The notes: generated by a model not told the origin, from the letters alone. 64,000 nucleotides of DNA from Alteribacillus sp. YIM 98480 (GCF_009765375.1 NZ_VTOK01000007.1:186001-250000); one strand, 5' to 3'; numbered from the stretch's first letter, positions 26,413-35,966 are shown. Made by a program: numbers and translations.

Positions 26413-27042
26413 ATGGCTGAAAACCGTGAATTTATGAATCGCAGGCTCCATTCCCTGCTGGGTGTTATTCCTATTGGGATTTATCTGGTCCAGCACTTAA
26501 CGGTAAACTTTTTTGCAACTCGCGGAGCAGAAGCATTTAATGAAGCTGCTCACTTTATGGAAACTTTGCCGTTTCGGCTTTTTCTAGAAATAGTTGTAAT
26601 CTATCTTCCTATTTTGTTTCATGCTATTTATGGACTGTATATTGTTTTTCAAGGGAAAAGCAATACAAAAAGGTACGGATACTTTCGTAACTGGATGTTT
26701 TTGGTTCAAAGGATTACAGGAGTATACTTAGTTATTTTCATAGCGTGGCACGTTTGGGAAACGCGTGTACAGGCTGCTATGGGTGCAACAGTAAATTATG
26801 ATATGATGGCAGATATACTAAGCAGTAATTTTATGTTGATCTTTTATATTATTGGGGTATTATCTGCAACCTTCCACTTTTCTAACGGTCTTTGGTCTTT
26901 TCTTGTGTCGTGGGGTATTACTGTTAGTCCGCGGTCACAGCAAATTGCCACTTACGCAACGGTCGCTATTTTTATAGCACTGTCTTTAGTAGGGATGGGA
27001 GCATTGCTTGCTTTCATCAATCCTGATTTAGCCAATATTTAA
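26413..27042 (+). CDS. sdhC: Succinate dehydrogenase cytochrome b558 subunit
   Basis: A 209-residue membrane anchor with five transmembrane helices, the B. subtilis type (202 residues) that binds two b haems. Conserved segments include RRLHSLLGVIPIGIYLVQHL, FHAIYGLYIVFQGKSN, FIAWHVWETR and FHFSNGLWSFLVSWGITVSP, whose histidines are the haem ligands. It passes electrons from SdhB to menaquinone. ATG 26413 follows GGGAGGAAC; an upstream in-frame ATG at 26380 would add 11 non-conserved residues. It is the first gene of sdhCAB. Confidence 0.95.
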   Translation: MAENREFMNRRLHSLLGVIPIGIYLVQHLTVNFFATRGAEAFNEAAHFMETLPFRLFLEIVVIYLPILFHAIYGLYIVFQGKSNTKRYGYFRNWMFLVQRITGVYLVIFIAWHVWETRVQAAMGATVNYDMMADILSSNFMLIFYIIGVLSATFHFSNGLWSFLVSWGITVSPRSQQIATYATVAIFIALSLVGMGALLAFINPDLANI

Positions 27043-27056
27043 GGAGTGGGTCTTAC

Positions 27057-28838
27057 ATGAGCAATGGTAAAATTATCGTAGTCGGCGGAGGCCTCGCGGG
27101 GCTTATGGCGACGATAAAAGCAGCAGAGGCGGGCAAGCAGGTAGACCTTTTCTCTGTCGTCCCGGTAAAACGATCTCACTCTGTTTGTGCCCAGGGCGGC
27201 ATTAACGGAGCGGTAAATACAAAAGGGGAAGGCGACTCTCCTTGGGAACACTTTGATGATACTGTGTATGGCGGTGACTTCCTGGCTAATCAGCCGCCAG
27301 TTAAAGCTATGACAGAAGCTGCTCCTGGTATCATCCATTTGATGGACCGTATGGGAGTTATGTTCAACCGTACAGCTGAAGGACTGCTAGACTTCCGTCG
27401 TTTCGGCGGCACGCAGCATCACCGGACAGCATTTGCGGGAGCAACAACAGGTCAGCAGCTTCTATATGCACTAGATGAACAAGTACGCCGGTATGAAGTG
27501 GCAGGACTTGTAAGTAAATATGAAGGCTGGGAATTTACATCAGCTGTTATTGATGAAGAAGGCCGCTGCCGCGGAATTTCTGCACAAAACCTCCGTTCCA
27601 TGGAGATTGATACGTTCCGTGGTGATGCTGTTATTATGGCAACAGGCGGGCCTGGAATTATTTTTGGAAAATCAACAAATTCCGTTATTAATACAGGGTT
27701 TGCTGCTTCTAAACTTTATGAACAAGGCGTTTATTATGCAAATGGGGAATTTATTCAAATTCACCCGACTGCTATCCCTGGAGATGACAAACTTCGTCTC
27801 ATGAGTGAATCAGCACGCGGGGAAGGCGGCCGAGTGTGGACGTACAAAGATGGTAAACCTTGGTACTTCCTTGAAGAGAAATATCCGGCTTATGGTAACT
27901 TAGTGCCGCGTGATATTGCTACACGTGAAATCTTTGATGTATGCGTAGAGCAAAAGCTTGGTATCAACGGTGAAAATATGGTGTACTTGGATTTATCCCA
28001 TAAAGATCCAAAAGAGCTTGACGTTAAGCTCGGCGGAATTATGGAGATTTATGAGAAGTTTATGGGCGATGATCCTCGAAAAGTGCCAATGAAGATTTTT
28101 CCTGCTGTTCACTATTCTATGGGCGGTATGTGGATAGACTACGATCAAATGACAAATATTCCTGGTCTGTTTGCAGCTGGAGAATGTGATTACTCCCAGC
28201 ACGGTGGTAACAGACTCGGGGCTAACTCGCTCGTTTCTGCTATTTACGGCGGTATGGTTGCCGGTCCGAAAGCTGTGGAATATATGAGCGGTTTAGAAAA
28301 GTCAGCTGAAGATCTTCCTTCTTCCCTGTATGATGATGAGAAGAAGAAAGAACAAGAAACGTTCGATAATATAATGAAAATGGAAGGCACTGAGAATGCT
28401 TATGCCCTTCATAGAGAACTCGGCGAATGGATGACCGATAACGTAACAGTGGTTCGTGATAACGAAAAACTTTTGAAAACAGATGAAAAGATTCAAGAAC
28501 TTATGGAACGCTGGGAAAATATTAATATGACCGATACATCAAAATGGAGCAACCAGGCTGCTTCTTTCACCCGTCAGCTCAAAGGCATGCTTAATCTCGC
28601 TCGAGTAATTACACTTGGTGCTTACCATCGTAATGAGAGCCGCGGTGCTCATTATAAACCGGAATTTCCAGAGCGTAATGACGAAGAATTTTTGAAAACA
28701 ACCAAAGCGAAATATAATCCTGCAAAAAATGGACCTGACTTCGAATATGAGGATGTTGACGTATCATTGATTAAACCTCGTAAACGTGATTACTCAAAAG
28801 GTAAAGAAGGGTCCAAGCAAGGAGCTGGTAACAAATGA
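27057..28838 (+). CDS. sdhA: Succinate dehydrogenase flavoprotein subunit
   Basis: A 593-residue flavoprotein (586 in B. subtilis). The N-terminal FAD-binding glycine motif is VVGGGLAGLMATIKAAEAG, and SVCAQGGINGAVNTKGEGD contains the region of the flavin contact. HRTAFAGATTGQQLLYAL is the substrate-binding segment, and SESARGEGGRVW carries the catalytic arginine. It oxidises succinate to fumarate on the cytoplasmic face of the membrane. It is 14 nt downstream of sdhC, and its stop overlaps the sdhB start (ATGA). Confidence 0.97.
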   Translation: MSNGKIIVVGGGLAGLMATIKAAEAGKQVDLFSVVPVKRSHSVCAQGGINGAVNTKGEGDSPWEHFDDTVYGGDFLANQPPVKAMTEAAPGIIHLMDRMGVMFNRTAEGLLDFRRFGGTQHHRTAFAGATTGQQLLYALDEQVRRYEVAGLVSKYEGWEFTSAVIDEEGRCRGISAQNLRSMEIDTFRGDAVIMATGGPGIIFGKSTNSVINTGFAASKLYEQGVYYANGEFIQIHPTAIPGDDKLRLMSESARGEGGRVWTYKDGKPWYFLEEKYPAYGNLVPRDIATREIFDVCVEQKLGINGENMVYLDLSHKDPKELDVKLGGIMEIYEKFMGDDPRKVPMKIFPAVHYSMGGMWIDYDQMTNIPGLFAAGECDYSQHGGNRLGANSLVSAIYGGMVAGPKAVEYMSGLEKSAEDLPSSLYDDEKKKEQETFDNIMKMEGTENAYALHRELGEWMTDNVTVVRDNEKLLKTDEKIQELMERWENINMTDTSKWSNQAASFTRQLKGMLNLARVITLGAYHRNESRGAHYKPEFPERNDEEFLKTTKAKYNPAKNGPDFEYEDVDVSLIKPRKRDYSKGKEGSKQGAGNK

Positions 28839-29596
28839 GCGAAGATAAAAAAATCCGTTTTATAATTACACGTCAGGAAAGTCCAGATAGTGAACCTTAT
28901 GTTCAGGAATTTGAGCTTTCTCATCGTCCGAATATGAATGTCATTTCTGCCTTAATGGAAATCCGCCGTAATCCGGTTGACGCTAATGGAAAAGAAACAG
29001 CTCCAGTTATTTGGGACATGAACTGTCTTGAAGAAGTTTGCGGGGCCTGTTCTATGGTAATTAACGGAAAGCCGCGCCAATCTTGTACGGCGCTAGTAGA
29101 CCAGCTAGAACATCCTATCCGTCTCGAACCAATGAAGACATTCCCTGTTATCAGAGACCTCATGGTGGATCGGAGCAGAATGTTTGATTCGTTGAAAAAA
29201 GTAAAAGCATGGATTCCAATTGATGGGACATATGATCTTGGACCTGGACCTCGGATGGCAGAAAACAAACGTCAATGGGCTTATGAACTATCTAAGTGCA
29301 TGACCTGTGGTGTTTGTTTAGAAGCCTGCCCTAATGTTAACGATAATTCCGACTTTATCGGTCCAGCTCCATTGTCGCAAGTGCGTCTCTTTAACTCTCA
29401 TCCAACAGGCGAAATGAATAAAGCAGAACGTCTGGAAAGTTTAATGGGCGACGGAGGACTTGCTAACTGCGGTAATTCGCAGAACTGTGTGCAATCCTGT
29501 CCGAAAGGGATTCCGCTTACGACTTCGATTGCAGCTTTAAACCGTGACACTGCTTTGCAATCATTCAAGAATTTCTTTGGAAGCGACAAAATGTAA
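28835..29596 (+). CDS. sdhB: Succinate dehydrogenase iron-sulfur subunit
   Basis: A 253-residue protein with three clusters. The N-terminal ferredoxin domain has the 2Fe-2S cysteines in CLEEVCGACS (about 64-73) and a later CTALVDQ. The C-terminal domain holds CMTCGVCLEACPN (about 155-167) and CVQSCPKGIPL for the 4Fe-4S and 3Fe-4S clusters. It relays electrons from the SdhA flavin to SdhC. The start overlaps the sdhA stop by 4 nt. A strong terminator closes the operon. Confidence 0.97.
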   Translation: MSEDKKIRFIITRQESPDSEPYVQEFELSHRPNMNVISALMEIRRNPVDANGKETAPVIWDMNCLEEVCGACSMVINGKPRQSCTALVDQLEHPIRLEPMKTFPVIRDLMVDRSRMFDSLKKVKAWIPIDGTYDLGPGPRMAENKRQWAYELSKCMTCGVCLEACPNVNDNSDFIGPAPLSQVRLFNSHPTGEMNKAERLESLMGDGGLANCGNSQNCVQSCPKGIPLTTSIAALNRDTALQSFKNFFGSDKM

Positions 29597-29608
29597 ACAA
29601 CTCTTACA

Positions 29609-29646
29609 CTGCCCCGCAAAAATGTAACTTTTGCGGGGCAGTTTTT
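29609..29646 (+). terminator. Terminator of sdhCAB
   Basis: A 13-bp perfect stem, CTGCCCCGCAAAA / TTTTGCGGGGCAG, with T5. Confidence 0.93.
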
Positions 29647-29718
29647 CATATAAAATTAAATTGAATCCATTTCATAAGTACTATTTTAATATCAAAAACG
29701 AACATTCGATTGATTATA

Positions 29719-29903
29719 GCGGAAGGCGTCGACTCCTGTGGGATAAGCTTGAGCTGAAGACCCCGCAGGCAGCTTGCTGCTGAGGAGGTTTAAGCGGAAC
29801 CCGCGGCAAAGAAGACACTACGAGAACGAACAAAGGGAGTTGGAGTAGATGGCGCGCTAGTGCCCTGAGAGGGTGAAAGCGTCTGCCTGAAGCGAAAATC
29901 GAA
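29719..29903 (+). repeat. Bacillaceae-type dispersed intergenic repeat with internal insertion
   Basis: GGAAGGCGTCGACTCCTGTG followed by GACCCCGCAGG and AGCGGAACCCGCGG, then ending GCGTCTGCCTGAAGCG, is a pattern I recall as a dispersed, highly structured repeat in many Bacillaceae. About 65 bp between CCGCGG and GTGAAAGCGTC look like extra material. It sits behind the sdh terminator and carries no reading frame of note. Confidence 0.55.
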
Positions 29904-30020
29904 CAATAACGATGAAATTTTATATAACGTTTGTTTATAATGAAATGAAAAAATGATGAAATTCATTCGAATAACAAATTATTATGGATATTTTTCCTAA
30001 TACAGCAACAGATGCCCGTA

Positions 30021-30048
30021 ACAGAGTGTCTTAAGATAGCATAAAATA
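30021..30048 (+). promoter_or_regulatory. Probable sigma-K promoter of gerE
   Basis: CATAAAATA (30040-30048) fits the sigma-K -10 CATANNNTA. An AC at 30021-30022 lies 17 nt upstream, as in sigma-K -35 elements. The predicted start point is about 75 nt before gerE, which is a sigma-K gene in B. subtilis. Confidence 0.6.
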
Positions 30049-30132
30049 TGCTGACTATATTCTTTCCATACTCCGCCCCTTTCGCCGGAAGGTAAAGGAC
30101 GGGGACAGCCTTGTCAAGAAAGGGTGAAGCCA

Positions 30133-30357
30133 TTGAGGGAGATGGACAGAGGCCACCGTACCTTGCTTACTAAACGGGAACGGGAAGTCTTTGAATTGCT
30201 TGTCCAAGATAAAACCACGAAAGAAATAGCTGCCCAGTTATTTATTAGTGAAAAAACAGTTCGTAACCATATATCAAATACTATGCAAAAGCTGGGAGTG
30301 AAGGGGCGTTCTCAAGCCGTGATTGAATTAATCAGGATGGGGGAACTTACTATTTAA
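30133..30357 (+). CDS. gerE: Spore coat gene regulator GerE
   Basis: A 74-residue protein, the same length as B. subtilis GerE, made almost only of a LuxR-type helix-turn-helix: LLTKREREVFELLVQDKTTK, then EIAAQLFISEKTVRNHISN and LGVKGRSQAVIELIRMGEL. In the mother cell it activates and represses late coat genes with sigma-K. TTG 30133 is chosen because AAAGGGTG lies 7 nt upstream and the length then matches; GTG 30124 overlaps that site. A terminator follows, so it is a single-gene unit. Confidence 0.95.
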   Translation: MREMDRGHRTLLTKREREVFELLVQDKTTKEIAAQLFISEKTVRNHISNTMQKLGVKGRSQAVIELIRMGELTI

Positions 30358-30365
30358 TGTTTTAC

Positions 30366-30400
30366 CCGGCTTTTCATTTTCAGGAAGGCCGGTTTTTTTT
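30366..30400 (+). terminator. Terminator of gerE
   Basis: CCGGCTTTTC pairs with GGAAGGCCGG, followed by T8. Confidence 0.88.
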
Positions 30401-30426
30401 CGCATTAAAGGTTAATAAAAATAAGC

Positions 30427-30455
30427 TTGCTGCTTCAACTAGTAAATGCTATAAT
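30427..30455 (+). promoter_or_regulatory. Promoter ahead of the ptsH leader
   Basis: TTGCTG (30427-30432), a 17-nt spacer and TATAAT (30450-30455), with an extended TG at 30447-30448. It would give a leader of about 410 nt. A second possible -35 (TTGACC, 30808-30813) lies nearer to ptsH with a poorer -10. Confidence 0.65.
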
Positions 30456-30536
30456 GATTTTTGTAAATATGTACGCGGTTTTGTTTTAACTAAAAAATGA
30501 AGATAATGAACATTTACGTGTTACTGACACGATCAG

Positions 30537-30700
30537 GCATGAGTAAGTGCATAAAGAGGAAAAACTACCTTCTTTTTAGTGTTTTTTCTTGCTTTTTTGC
30601 ATTTGCTCATGCTTTTTTTATACTGTTTAAAACGCTGTAAACAGTAAGGCAACAACGGACGGCCATCGCCGGCAGAAGTCTAGTTGCCGCCGATATGGTC
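30537..30700 (+). promoter_or_regulatory. Structured ptsH leader: terminator-like hairpin and two further stems
   Basis: GCATGAGTAAGTGCA (30537-30551) pairs with TGCATTTGCTCATGC (30598-30612), and T7 follows, forming a long terminator-like hairpin. Then come ACTGTTTA/TAAACAGT (30622-30645) and a GC-rich stem CCATCG..CGGCA with TGCCG..CGATATGG (30663-30697). The three stems fill the gap between gerE and ptsH. No known RAT or riboswitch sequence is recognised. Confidence 0.55.
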
Positions 30701-30876
30701 TATGCTTTGCAGACTCTGTCGCGGCTGCCCGTGTACTGGTGCTTTTCTAATTTATTTTTTAAGGTTAAAACATAAGGGAAAGTGGAAACGTAAGAATAAT
30801 CGTTTGCTTGACCTAGCGTATCATTACTTAGTATCTTTATGAAAGCGATATAAATATTGGAAAAGGGGTAATGAAC

Positions 30877-31140
30877 ATGCAGCAAAAAACTTTTACAATC
30901 ACAAATGATACAGGGATTCACGCTCGTCCAGCCACACAATTGGTAAATAAAGCAGGTCAATTTTCTTCCGAACTCACACTGGAATACAATGGAAAATCAG
31001 TTAATTTGAAATCCATTATGGGTGTTATGTCCCTTGGTGTAGGAAAAGGTGCAGAAGTTACTATTACAGCGGAAGGCGGCGACGAAGAAGAAGCGATGCA
31101 AGCTGTAGAAGAAGTAGTAAAAGAAGGGCTTGGAGAGTAA
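30877..31140 (+). CDS. ptsH: Phosphocarrier protein HPr
   Basis: An 87-residue HPr. The phosphorylation site His15 lies in [11 protein letters not shown], and the regulatory Ser46 in [12 protein letters not shown], the site used by HPr kinase in Gram-positive carbon catabolite repression. It carries phosphate from enzyme I to sugar-specific IIA domains. ATG 30877 is preferred, with AAAAGGGG 8 nt ahead; ATG 30871 would be too close to it. The stop codon overlaps the ptsI start by one base. No ptsG lies upstream, unlike the B. subtilis ptsGHI locus. Confidence 0.96.
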   Translation: MQQKTFTITNDTGIHARPATQLVNKAGQFSSELTLEYNGKSVNLKSIMGVMSLGVGKGAEVTITAEGGDEEEAMQAVEEVVKEGLGE

Positions 31141-32864
31141 TGACAAACATTTTGAAGGGGATCGCCGCTTCAAAGGGAATTGCGATCGCAAAAGCTTTTG
31201 TTCTTGAACAGCCCGATATGGATATTGAAAAAAATGCAGTAGATGATGTTGAGGCAGAAATCAATCGTTTTAATGAAGCGGTAAAAAAAGCAAAAAATGA
31301 ACTGCAATTGATTAAAGAAAAAACACTGAAGGAAATGGGAGAAGAACAAGCAGAGATTTTTTCTGCTCATCTTCTCGTATTAGACGACCCGGAAATATTA
31401 GACGGTGTTACAGCAAAAATTAAAGAAGAGCAGTTGAATGCTGAATACGCCATGAAAGAAATGGCTGACATGTACGTTACGATGTTTGAAGGCATGGATA
31501 ATGAGTACATGAAAGAACGTGCGGCAGATATTCGTGACGTTTCACAGCGGGTGTTATTGCATCTTCTAGGAATTGAAAACACAAGCTTGGCTTCGATTCA
31601 AGATGAAACCGTTGTAATTGCCGAGGATCTGACTCCATCAGACACAGCTCAATTGAATTTAGATTACGTGCTTGGTTTTGCTGCTGATATCGGAGGACGC
31701 ACTTCTCATTCAGCGATCATGGCTCGTTCCATGGAGATCCCAGCGGTTGTTGGTACTAAAGAAGCCACTGCTTCCATTTCTACGGGAGATACAATTATCG
31801 TTGATGGCATGGAAGGTAATGTACTTATCAATCCTGAGGAAAGTGTCATCGAAACATACAAGGAAAAGTTAAATGACTATCTCCGCCAAAAAGAAGAGTG
31901 GGCTAAGCTTGTAAATGAACCGTCCGTTTCCACAGATGATCATAGAGTAGAGCTTGCTGCCAATATTGGAACACCTGAAGACATGGATGGTGTGCTCTCA
32001 AATGGAGCAGAAGGCATCGGGCTGTACCGTACAGAGTTTCTTTATATGGGACGAAATGAGCTTCCAAAAGAAGAGGAGCAGTTCGAAGCTTATAAAGAAG
32101 TATTAGAGCGCATGGAAGGAAAGCCTGTCGTTATTCGAACACTTGATATCGGCGGTGACAAAGAACTCCCGTATTTAGACCTTCCAAAAGAACTTAATCC
32201 ATTTCTCGGGTTTCGCGCTATCCGTCTCTGTTTAGAAGAAACGGACATGTTTCGTACGCAGCTTCGTGCACTGCTTCGCGCAAGCGCCTTCGGTACGTTA
32301 AAAATTATGTTCCCGATGGTAGCGACGGTAGAAGAAGTCAGAGAAGCAAAAGCTATTTTAGGAGATGTAAAACAAGAGCTTATTAAAGAAGGACATGTTG
32401 TTTCTGAGGAAGTGGAAGTCGGTATTATGGTGGAAATTCCTTCTACTGCTGTGGCAGCTGATATTTTTGCAAAAGAAGTAGACTTTTTCAGCATCGGGAC
32501 TAATGATTTAATCCAATATACTTTAGCTGCAGACCGTATGAGTGAAAAAGTGGCTCATCTTTATCAGCCATATCATCCAGCCATTTTAAGACTCATTAAA
32601 AATGTTATTGATGCAGCCCATAAAGAAGGAAAGTGGGCCGGCATGTGCGGAGAAATGGCAGGGGAAGAAACGGCTGTACCGCTTCTTCTCGGGCTGGGGC
32701 TCGACGAGTTCAGTATGAGCGCCACATCTGTACTGCCAGCTAGAAGTCAAATCCGTCAATTGTCTAAAAAACAAGCTGAAACGTTAGCAGAAGAAGCCAT
32801 TCAACTATCAACTGCCGATGAAGTAGCTGCATTGGTAAATAAAAAAGGCTTTATCGTTTCTTAA
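31140..32864 (+). CDS. ptsI: Phosphoenolpyruvate-protein phosphotransferase (enzyme I)
   Basis: A 574-residue enzyme I. The phospho-accepting His190 lies in [20 protein letters not shown]. The PEP-binding C-terminal domain has [60 protein letters not shown] and GMCGEMAG with its catalytic cysteine. It takes phosphate from PEP and passes it to HPr. The start overlaps the ptsH stop, so the two are translationally coupled. A terminator follows. Confidence 0.97.
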   Translation: MTNILKGIAASKGIAIAKAFVLEQPDMDIEKNAVDDVEAEINRFNEAVKKAKNELQLIKEKTLKEMGEEQAEIFSAHLLVLDDPEILDGVTAKIKEEQLNAEYAMKEMADMYVTMFEGMDNEYMKERAADIRDVSQRVLLHLLGIENTSLASIQDETVVIAEDLTPSDTAQLNLDYVLGFAADIGGRTSHSAIMARSMEIPAVVGTKEATASISTGDTIIVDGMEGNVLINPEESVIETYKEKLNDYLRQKEEWAKLVNEPSVSTDDHRVELAANIGTPEDMDGVLSNGAEGIGLYRTEFLYMGRNELPKEEEQFEAYKEVLERMEGKPVVIRTLDIGGDKELPYLDLPKELNPFLGFRAIRLCLEETDMFRTQLRALLRASAFGTLKIMFPMVATVEEVREAKAILGDVKQELIKEGHVVSEEVEVGIMVEIPSTAVAADIFAKEVDFFSIGTNDLIQYTLAADRMSEKVAHLYQPYHPAILRLIKNVIDAAHKEGKWAGMCGEMAGEETAVPLLLGLGLDEFSMSATSVLPARSQIRQLSKKQAETLAEEAIQLSTADEVAALVNKKGFIVS

Positions 32865-32881
32865 CATAATCAAAATGTGTT

Positions 32882-32918
32882 CTGCCGTGCTGAGATAATC
32901 TTGGCCGGCAGTTTTTTT
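32882..32918 (+). terminator. Terminator of ptsHI
   Basis: CTGCCG pairs with CGGCAG around a 18-nt loop that can pair further, followed by T7. Confidence 0.82.
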
Positions 32919-32934
32919 AAAAGGTAAGAAATTA

Positions 32935-33079
32935 CAAATATTAGGCGTTTTACATGTCTAGCTCCGCGCCTACTCGCTCGAGATTCCTTCGGTTCGTCAA
33001 TGGAAAGCAAAGATCAGCTTTCCATATGCCGACCCTCCAGGACTTGTCGCTCGTGAGCAAGGCGCTTGCGCTTTTCTTA
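32935..33079 (+). repeat. Dispersed repeat family A, copy 5
   Basis: A 145-bp copy, TAAGAAA to TTTCTTA. The left arm is shortened (CTAGCTCCGCGCC), while the right arm AGGCGCTTGCGCT is intact. It begins 17 nt behind the ptsI terminator. Confidence 0.9.
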
Positions 33080-33084
33080 CTATA

Positions 33085-33175
33085 AGAATGTTTCATTTTA
33101 TTAAAGGATTAATGTGTAAGTTAAACTCCGGCTTCCGCCATTTGTACTTGGCAGTAAGTCGAGTTTTTTAACATT
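33085..33175 (+). repeat. Dispersed hairpin repeat family B, copy in marR leader
   Basis: ATTAAAGGATTAATGTGTAA, then CGGCTTCCGCCA paired with TGGCAGTAAGTCG, then AGTTTTTTAAC. It is one of the best-preserved copies. The rest of the gap to 33356 holds no recognisable gene or site. Confidence 0.68.
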
Positions 33176-33356
33176 ATGCAAAGATGGTTAATGTAAGCGC
33201 CTAAAATTGGGATAGGTGGTAGCGGACGATTATGTAAACCCATAAAATAATTACAAAAGACATTTGAAGAACTTGTGACGTTTCTTCGCAGGTACCTTGC
33301 AATGGGACGGGAAAAAAGAGAAAATAGATGCATGAAGGACGACAGGGAGGAAAATC

Positions 33357-33803
33357 ATGACGGATCAAACTCAGGTAGCGGGGATTGAAAAATCTTTAAG
33401 GCATGTTTCTTATATAGTGAAACAAAAAGGACGGGAAATTTTAAACAAATTTCCGATTACCCCGCCTCAGTTTGTAGCACTACAATGGCTGCAGGAGGAT
33501 GGAGATATGACGATTGGTGAATTGTCTAATAAACTGTATCTTGCCTGCAGTACAACAACAGATTTAGTTGACCGAATGGAAAAAAATGAATTAGTTGAAA
33601 GAATAAAAGATGAAAAAGACCGGAGAGTGGTGCAAATTCATCTCCTTGAAAAAGGAGAAAGTATCATACGGGAAGTAGTAAAAGAAAGGCAGAATTATTT
33701 AGAAAAAGTTTTAAATAGTTTCTCCGAAGCAGAAATAAAAACAATTGAACAAAGTATGATGGTGCTGCACAATAAAATGACTAAAGAAGAACAAAACATT
33801 TAA
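33357..33803 (+). CDS. ysmB: MarR family transcriptional regulator (YsmB-like)
   Basis: A 148-residue winged-helix regulator. The recognition region MTIGELSNKLYLACSTTTDL and the wing ERIKDEKDRRVVQIHLLEKG are typical MarR. The long flanking helices would form the dimer interface. The position between gerE/ptsHI and racE matches B. subtilis ysmB. The ribosome site GGGAGG precedes the start, and racE follows 36 nt downstream, so cotranscription is likely. The ligand and target genes are unknown. Confidence 0.88.
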   Translation: MTDQTQVAGIEKSLRHVSYIVKQKGREILNKFPITPPQFVALQWLQEDGDMTIGELSNKLYLACSTTTDLVDRMEKNELVERIKDEKDRRVVQIHLLEKGESIIREVVKERQNYLEKVLNSFSEAEIKTIEQSMMVLHNKMTKEEQNI

Positions 33804-33839
33804 CACCAAGAAATCATAGATGAAATTGAGGGACACTTT

Positions 33840-34643
33840 GTGAATCGACCAATAGGTATTATTGACTCAGGTGTAGGTGGATTAACGGTAGCAAGAGAAA
33901 TTGCACGCCAGCTTCCAAAAGAAGAAATGATTTATATAGGCGATACGGCGCGCTGTCCATATGGACCGAGACCGGTGGCAGAGGTAAAACAGTTCACATG
34001 GGAAATGATTGACCGCCTTTTAGAAGAAAACATAAAAATGCTGGTGATAGCTTGTAATACTGCCACAGCTGTTGTGTTAGAGGAAGTAAGAGAATGGCTT
34101 TCCATTCCGGTAGTGGGAGTTGTACAGCCGGGGGCTATCACTGCATTAAAGATAACTACCAATGACCATGTAGCAGTTATTGGAACTGAAGGTACTATCG
34201 CAAGCGGTGCTTACGTAAAAGCACTGCACACTATCAACGAAAATGTAACGGTAGACTGTCTAGCATGCCCTCCATTTGTCCCGTTAGTGGAACAAGGACT
34301 TTGTGAGGGAGAAGAAGCACTTAATATTGTGACACAGACATTAAAGCCGCTTCATAAAAAATCTTTTGATACTTTAATTTTAGGCTGCACACACTATCCT
34401 TTGTTACATGAAGTCATTCAAAAAGCAGTAGGGAAGCATATTTCGTTAATCTCTTCAGGGGATGAGACAGCAAGAGAAGTTAGTACTATTCTCCATTATA
34501 AAGAGATGCTGTCCACAAAAAATATACCAAACCACACGTTTTACACGACAGGATCAGCACAGCGGTTTAGAAATGTCGCAAACCGCTGGCTTGATGGAAA
34601 AGCAGCTAATGTACAATCGATTCATTTGGGGCAAGTGATATAA
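33840..34643 (+). CDS. racE: Glutamate racemase
   Basis: A 267-residue racemase that makes D-glutamate for peptidoglycan. The two catalytic cysteines lie in [12 protein letters not shown] and [11 protein letters not shown], and the N-terminus has [17 protein letters not shown]. The start is GTG 33840. Gene context (ysmB, racE, gerM, rph) is as in B. subtilis, which makes the racE/murI assignment firm. Confidence 0.95.
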   Translation: MNRPIGIIDSGVGGLTVAREIARQLPKEEMIYIGDTARCPYGPRPVAEVKQFTWEMIDRLLEENIKMLVIACNTATAVVLEEVREWLSIPVVGVVQPGAITALKITTNDHVAVIGTEGTIASGAYVKALHTINENVTVDCLACPPFVPLVEQGLCEGEEALNIVTQTLKPLHKKSFDTLILGCTHYPLLHEVIQKAVGKHISLISSGDETAREVSTILHYKEMLSTKNIPNHTFYTTGSAQRFRNVANRWLDGKAANVQSIHLGQVI

Positions 34644-34783
34644 TATACTGCTGTGAAAGCGAGTAACATAAACTAAAAATGAAAAAATAGTGCCCTATAA
34701 ACATTTTTGATATAATCGAAGGTCTATTTCTTTCCATGGCTCGTATAAATGATAGTACAAACTGCTCTGGGAGGGAATCTAAG

Positions 34784-35899
34784 ATGAAGACAAAATGGTT
34801 TATAGGGACAGCGGTATTCCTGACCGTACCCTTTATTTTACAAGGATGCGGTTTTGGCAATAATGAGGCCACAAATATGGATGAGCCTCCTGAAGAAACA
34901 GAAGAAATAGAATGGCAAGAATTTGACGAGATGGAACCAGGAGATGAAACGGAAGCAAATGAAGAAGAGGAAGCTGAAGGCAGCGAAGAGCAAAAGGAAG
35001 CTGATGAAGAAGAAGGTAATGGTGAAACGGCGGAGCGGGAGCTGTATTTGATTGATGAAGAAGGAATGGTTGTTCCGCATACCTTTGAACTTCCGGTTCA
35101 AGAAGGAACATTAAAACAATCACTAGAATATCTAGTACAGGACGGACCTTTAACATCGATGATTCCAAATGGGTTTCAAGCTGTTCTTCCTCCAGGTACC
35201 GAAGTGGATGTAAATTTAAAAGAAGATGGAACGGCAATAGCTGACTTTTCTCCTGAGTTCAGAGATTATGATCCAAAAAATGAACAAGCTATATTGCAGG
35301 CTGTCACTTGGACTTTAACTCAGTTTGAAAACGTAGACCAGGTGAAATTTCAAATCAATGGATATGAGCAGGACACAATGCCAGCAGAAAATACTCCTAT
35401 CGGCGATGCATACAGCAGGGAGAACGGCATTAATCTTGACAGCGGAAGTGTGGCAGATATGACAAATAGTGATAGTGTTACGGTGTATTTTCTTTCACAA
35501 ACAGGGGATAGTTCCTATTATGTTCCTGTCACACGAAGAGTAGAAAGCTTTGATGAGGCTGAAACGTTAGATGTAACAATTGAAGAATTAATAAAAGGGC
35601 CTTCTTCGGCCAGTTCACTTCATGGAGTTATTAGAGAAGGGGCTTCTCTAGAAGATACTCCTTCTATTGATGGAGATACAGCCTCTCTTTTCTTTAATGA
35701 AGGTCTTTTAACCGAACAAGAAGGTACCGCTATATCCGATGAAGCTCTTCATGCTATAACTCTTTCGGCTACAGAAGTAGCAGGTGTAGAGAAGGTGGAG
35801 TTAGACGTAGAAGGGGCAGAAGAAGTTATTCAAGTCTCAGGCGAATCGCTGAATGGACCCGTGAGCCGGCCTGCATCGGTAAACGCAAATCATTCTTAG
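34784..35899 (+). CDS. gerM: Spore germination lipoprotein GerM
   Basis: A 371-residue lipoprotein. A signal peptide of about 21 residues ends in the lipobox LQGC, with Cys22 lipidated. A very acidic linker of Glu/Asp (about 30-85) is followed by two GerMN domains (about 90-195 and 225-350), each with the TVYFLSQ or REGTL-type strands. In B. subtilis GerM is needed for normal sporulation and germination and interacts with the engulfment complex. ATG 34784 is chosen because GGGAGGG and the signal peptide fit it; the frame runs on upstream without either. Confidence 0.93.
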   Translation: MKTKWFIGTAVFLTVPFILQGCGFGNNEATNMDEPPEETEEIEWQEFDEMEPGDETEANEEEEAEGSEEQKEADEEEGNGETAERELYLIDEEGMVVPHTFELPVQEGTLKQSLEYLVQDGPLTSMIPNGFQAVLPPGTEVDVNLKEDGTAIADFSPEFRDYDPKNEQAILQAVTWTLTQFENVDQVKFQINGYEQDTMPAENTPIGDAYSRENGINLDSGSVADMTNSDSVTVYFLSQTGDSSYYVPVTRRVESFDEAETLDVTIEELIKGPSSASSLHGVIREGASLEDTPSIDGDTASLFFNEGLLTEQEGTAISDEALHAITLSATEVAGVEKVELDVEGAEEVIQVSGESLNGPVSRPASVNANHS

Positions 35900-35940
35900 C
35901 AGAGAAATGAAAAGTTTGCTATAATCAATATCGCTTCCCT

Positions 35941-35966
35941 AAGGCGGCTCCGCTGCCTTCTTTTTA
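35941..35966 (+). terminator. Terminator of gerM
   Basis: AAGGCGGC / GCTGCCTT with a 3-nt loop and CTTTTT. Confidence 0.8.
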
